From assembly GCA_946479335.1 (NCBI GenBank), contig CAMLFP010000035.1, positions 1 to 24,819 of the forward strand: a stretch of DNA of 24,819 nucleotides, given 5' to 3'. This DNA comes from an uncultured Archangium sp. (GTDB lineage Bacteria > Myxococcota > Myxococcia > Myxococcales > Myxococcaceae). The number at the start of each line of letters is the position of its first letter. Position 1 is the first letter of the stretch. Positions 22,899 to 24,819 of the stretch are shown piece after piece. The position numbers and the translations under genes are program-made. Below the pieces are notes generated by a model that saw only the letters and a program-made list of their open reading frames with translations, was not told the origin of the DNA and did not search any database.

Positions 22899-23944
22899 TT
22901 CTTCTTCGCCCGCGCCTTGAGCCGCACCTTCTTCTCGGTGGCGCCGCCAAACAGGAGCTTTCCACATGCGTCGAGGACCTCTTGCGCGCCGTCGCCCGTC
23001 GCGCCTGACATTTCGTAGACCTTGATGTTCTTCTTCTTCATCGCCGCGACGAACTTCGGCAGCGCCTCGCGCGCGTGCGGGAGGTCCAACTTGTTGGCGA
23101 CGACGATCTGCGGCTTCTTCGCCAGCTCCGCGGAGTACTTCTTCAGCTCGCGGTTGATGATGGTGAAGTCCTTGAGCGGCGTGCGGCCCTCTTCAGCCGC
23201 CGAGAGGTCGACGAGGTGCACCAGCACGCGGCAGCGCTCGACGTGCCGCAAGAACTGGTGGCCCAGGCCCGTGCCCTCGCTCGCGCCCTCGATGAGCCCG
23301 GGGATGTCGGCCATCACGAAGCTCTTGCGCTCGCGGTACGCGACGACGCCGAGGTGCGGCACCAGCGTGGTGAACGGGTAGTCGGCCACCTTGGGGCGCG
23401 CGCGCGACACGCGCGAGATGAAGGTGCTCTTGCCGGCGTTGGGGAAGCCCAGCAGGCCGACGTCGGCCAGCAGCTTGAGCTCCAGCACCAGGTGCCGCTC
23501 TTCGCCGGGCGTGCCGTCTTGCGCGAAGCGCGGCGTCTGCCGGGTCGACGTCGCGAAGTTGATGTTGCCCCAACCGCCGCGGCCGCCCTTCGCCGCCACC
23601 CAGCGCTCGCCGGGGGTCGAGAGGTCCTTGAGCAATTCGCCCGTGGCCTCGTCGCGGATCAGCGTGCCCACCGGCGCCTTGAGGATGACGTCGTCGGAGG
23701 CGCGGCCGTTCATGTCGCTGCCCAGGCCGTGCTGCCCGCCGCGCGCCTCGTGGTGCGACTTGAAGCGGAAGTCGAGCAACGTGGTCAGCTGCGGGTCGGC
23801 CTCGAAGATGATGGAGCCGCCGTTGCCGCCGTCACCGCCCGACGGGCCGCCCTTGGCCACGTACTTCTCGCGACGGAACGCGACGGCGCCATCGCCGCCG
23901 TCTCCGGCCTTCACGTACACCCGAACTTCATCGACGAATTTCAC
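22895..23944 (-). CDS. obgE: Obg-family GTPase
   Basis: A 349-residue Obg GTPase involved in late 50S subunit assembly and stress signalling. It starts at GTG 23944 (KFVDEVRVYVKAGDGGDG); the frame extends to 24001 but family N termini begin at KFVDE. The Gly-rich Obg domain is at 1-158 (GGPSGGDGGNGG at about 32-43). The G domain has GFPNAGKSTF (G1), DYPFTTLVPHLG (switch I), DIPGLIEGASEG (G3), NKLDLP (G4) and SGATGDG (G5). There is no long OCT domain; the C terminus is a short Lys/Arg-rich tail. GAGG lies 5 nt before the GTG. Its stop overlaps trmH. It is separated from rpmA by an intrinsic terminator and a leader hairpin, so it may be expressed at lower level than the ribosomal genes. Confidence 0.95.
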   Translation of the reverse strand: MKFVDEVRVYVKAGDGGDGAVAFRREKYVAKGGPSGGDGGNGGSIIFEADPQLTTLLDFRFKSHHEARGGQHGLGSDMNGRASDDVILKAPVGTLIRDEATGELLKDLSTPGERWVAAKGGRGGWGNINFATSTRQTPRFAQDGTPGEERHLVLELKLLADVGLLGFPNAGKSTFISRVSRARPKVADYPFTTLVPHLGVVAYRERKSFVMADIPGLIEGASEGTGLGHQFLRHVERCRVLVHLVDLSAAEEGRTPLKDFTIINRELKKYSAELAKKPQIVVANKLDLPHAREALPKFVAAMKKKNIKVYEMSGATGDGAQEVLDACGKLLFGGATEKKVRLKARAKKK

Positions 23945-23961
23945 GGAGCCCTCGCAGGGAA

Positions 23962-23987
23962 CCCGGCCGCTGCTGTCGCGGGCCGGG
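23962..23987 (-). promoter_or_regulatory. 7-bp GC hairpin in the obgE leader
   Basis: CCCGGCC and GGCCGGG arms flank a 12-nt loop, ending about 18 nt before the GTG start. No T-run follows, so it is not a terminator. It may stabilise the mRNA end or modulate ribosome access to the GAGG site. Function is inferred. Confidence 0.4.
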
Positions 23988-24037
23988 CGTGACGATGACA
24001 AAGCGACAGCGTGTCATCGGCCGCCGAGAAGGCGACC

Positions 24038-24078
24038 AGAAAAACGAAACGCCGCGGAACGAAAAGTCCCACGGCGTT
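24038..24078 (-). terminator. Rho-independent terminator between rpmA and obgE
   Basis: On the minus strand the arms AACGCCGTGGGA and TTCCGCGGCGTT form a 12-bp stem with two G-U pairs and a 7-nt loop (CTTTTCG). The run TCGTTTTT follows directly. It lies 25 nt after the rpmA stop and about 95 nt before the obgE start, so it would end or attenuate the rplU-rpmA transcript. Confidence 0.85.
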
Positions 24079-24102
24079 CAGGAAGCTGCGCGGTGGCGCG
24101 CT

Positions 24103-24372
24103 TCAGCTCTTGGGCGCTTCGGCCGGGTAGACCGACGCCTTCTTGCGGCCCTTCGAGTAGTTCTCGAACTTCACGACGCCGTCGATGAGCGAGAACAGCG
24201 TGTAGTCGCGGCCCAGACGCACGTTGGTGCCGGGGTGGATCTTGGTGCCGACCTGGCGAACGATGATGCTGCCCGCGGTGATGGTCTGCCCGCCGAACAC
24301 CTTGGTGCCACGGCGCTGCGAGTTTGAATCGCGGCCGTTGCGTGACGAGCCTTGTCCTTTTTTGTGTGCCAT
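24103..24372 (-). CDS. rpmA: 50S ribosomal protein L27
   Basis: An 89-residue L27 of normal length. It has the family N terminus [40 protein letters not shown] at about 24-43 and [17 protein letters not shown] at about 54-70. The basic N-terminal tail reaches the peptidyl-transferase centre in the ribosome. The frame is open upstream to 24459, but the ATG at 24372 matches the conserved start and has an AGAGAGAG stretch just before it. It begins 20 nt after the rplU stop and is followed by a strong terminator. Confidence 0.97.
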   Translation of the reverse strand: MAHKKGQGSSRNGRDSNSQRRGTKVFGGQTITAGSIIVRQVGTKIHPGTNVRLGRDYTLFSLIDGVVKFENYSKGRKKASVYPAEAPKS

Positions 24373-24392
24373 GGCTTCTGACTCTCTCTTTC

Positions 24393-24704
24393 TTAGGCGG
24401 AGATCGAGGTGATCTTCACTTCGGTGAACGGCTGGCGGTGGCCACGGAGGCGCGTCCAACCCTCTTTTTCTTTGCGGAAGTGGAGCACGCGGCGGGCCTT
24501 CGCCTGACGCATGATCTTCCCGGTGACCTTCGCGCCCGAGACGGTCGGCTTGCCGACCTTCACGGCCTCGGTGCCGCCGATCATGAGCACTTCCTCGAAC
24601 TTCAACTCGGCGCCAGCATCGCCCTTCACCTTCTCGATGCGGAGAACGTCGCCTTCGGCGACCCGGTACTGCTTGCCGCCCGTGCGGATGACTGCGTACG
24701 TCAT
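24393..24704 (-). CDS. rplU: 50S ribosomal protein L21
   Basis: A 103-residue L21, full length. It has the family start [20 protein letters not shown], a central acidic/basic beta-region ([10 protein letters not shown]) and the C-terminal RNA-binding [19 protein letters not shown] at about 75-93. L21 binds 23S rRNA in the large subunit. GAGG lies 7 nt before the ATG. It is the first gene of the rplU-rpmA unit, with a sigma-70-like promoter 67-95 nt upstream and an AT-rich leader between. Confidence 0.97.
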   Translation of the reverse strand: MTYAVIRTGGKQYRVAEGDVLRIEKVKGDAGAELKFEEVLMIGGTEAVKVGKPTVSGAKVTGKIMRQAKARRVLHFRKEKEGWTRLRGHRQPFTEVKITSISA

Positions 24705-24770
24705 GTGTAACCTCGCGGTTTCTTTATAAAAACGTTCTCAGACCCGGGTGGGAATGAGAAATGGGCGCCC

Positions 24771-24799
24771 GCCATAAGCGATCACCGCCCACACGTCAA
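24771..24799 (-). promoter_or_regulatory. rplU: Sigma-70-type promoter upstream of rplU
   Basis: On the minus strand TTGACG (-35) and TATGGC (-10) are separated by exactly 17 bp. A leader of about 60 nt follows, with an AT-rich stretch (TTTTTATAAAG) before the rplU Shine-Dalgarno. The -35 differs from consensus at one base; the -10 keeps TAT only. Position and orientation fit expression of rplU-rpmA. Confidence 0.65.
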
Positions 24800-24819
24800 G
24801 AGCGCGTGCCAGTGGATCA

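Noticed and set aside
24721..24740. TATAAA in the rplU leader as a second -10 box
   Set aside because: No -35 hexamer at suitable spacing; the TTGACG/TATGGC promoter upstream is better.

Overview
The window is GC-rich, gene-dense bacterial DNA, most likely chromosomal. Heavy use of GCG/CGC codons, four-base ATGA/GTGA overlaps, lipoproteins with Gly-rich linkers and the order rplU-rpmA-obgE suggest a Myxococcota (myxobacterium-like) organism. That assignment is inference; no rRNA or tRNA gene was seen. Almost every base is coding.

Region 1 (1-3213): an inorganic-carbon (DAB-type) transporter pair on the minus strand, dabB then a truncated dabA that runs off the left edge. A LysR regulator is divergent from it. 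Between them is a perfect inverted repeat that could be the regulator's operator.

Region 2 (3223-8148, minus strand): a tightly packed five-gene unit read right to left: lipoprotein A, lipoprotein B, glutaryl-CoA dehydrogenase, lipoprotein C, hotdog acyl-CoA thioesterase. The three lipoproteins are diverged paralogues sharing four cysteines. A and B carry 7-residue (21-bp) Gly-rich tandem repeats after the lipidation site.

Region 3 (8228-14025, plus strand): seven overlapping or abutting genes: SDR dehydrogenase, RidA-like protein, atypical crotonase, acyl-CoA dehydrogenase, MgtC/DUF4010 membrane protein, ECF sigma factor, FecR-type anti-sigma factor. After a convergent glycosyltransferase (14032-15129) and a small two-helix membrane protein, a benzoate-CoA-ligase-family enzyme is coupled by a 1-nt overlap to a creatininase-family metal hydrolase (15465-17734). 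Ligase, crotonase, SDR, RidA, two acyl-CoA dehydrogenases and thioesterase together look like an aerobic aryl-CoA pathway, possibly for 2-aminobenzoate, ending at glutaryl-CoA. The ring monooxygenase that such a route needs is not in the window.

Region 4 (17820-20073, plus): a Pro-rich outer-membrane barrel protein and a second LysR regulator. Region 5 (20075-24704, minus): the conserved block rplU, rpmA, obgE, trmH, lolA and a divergent aspartyl-protease-like lipoprotein. It has a clear promoter upstream of rplU and a strong intrinsic terminator between rpmA and obgE. Several first-in-unit genes carry a TAnnnT box 7-9 nt before the start codon and no Shine-Dalgarno sequence, suggesting leaderless transcripts.
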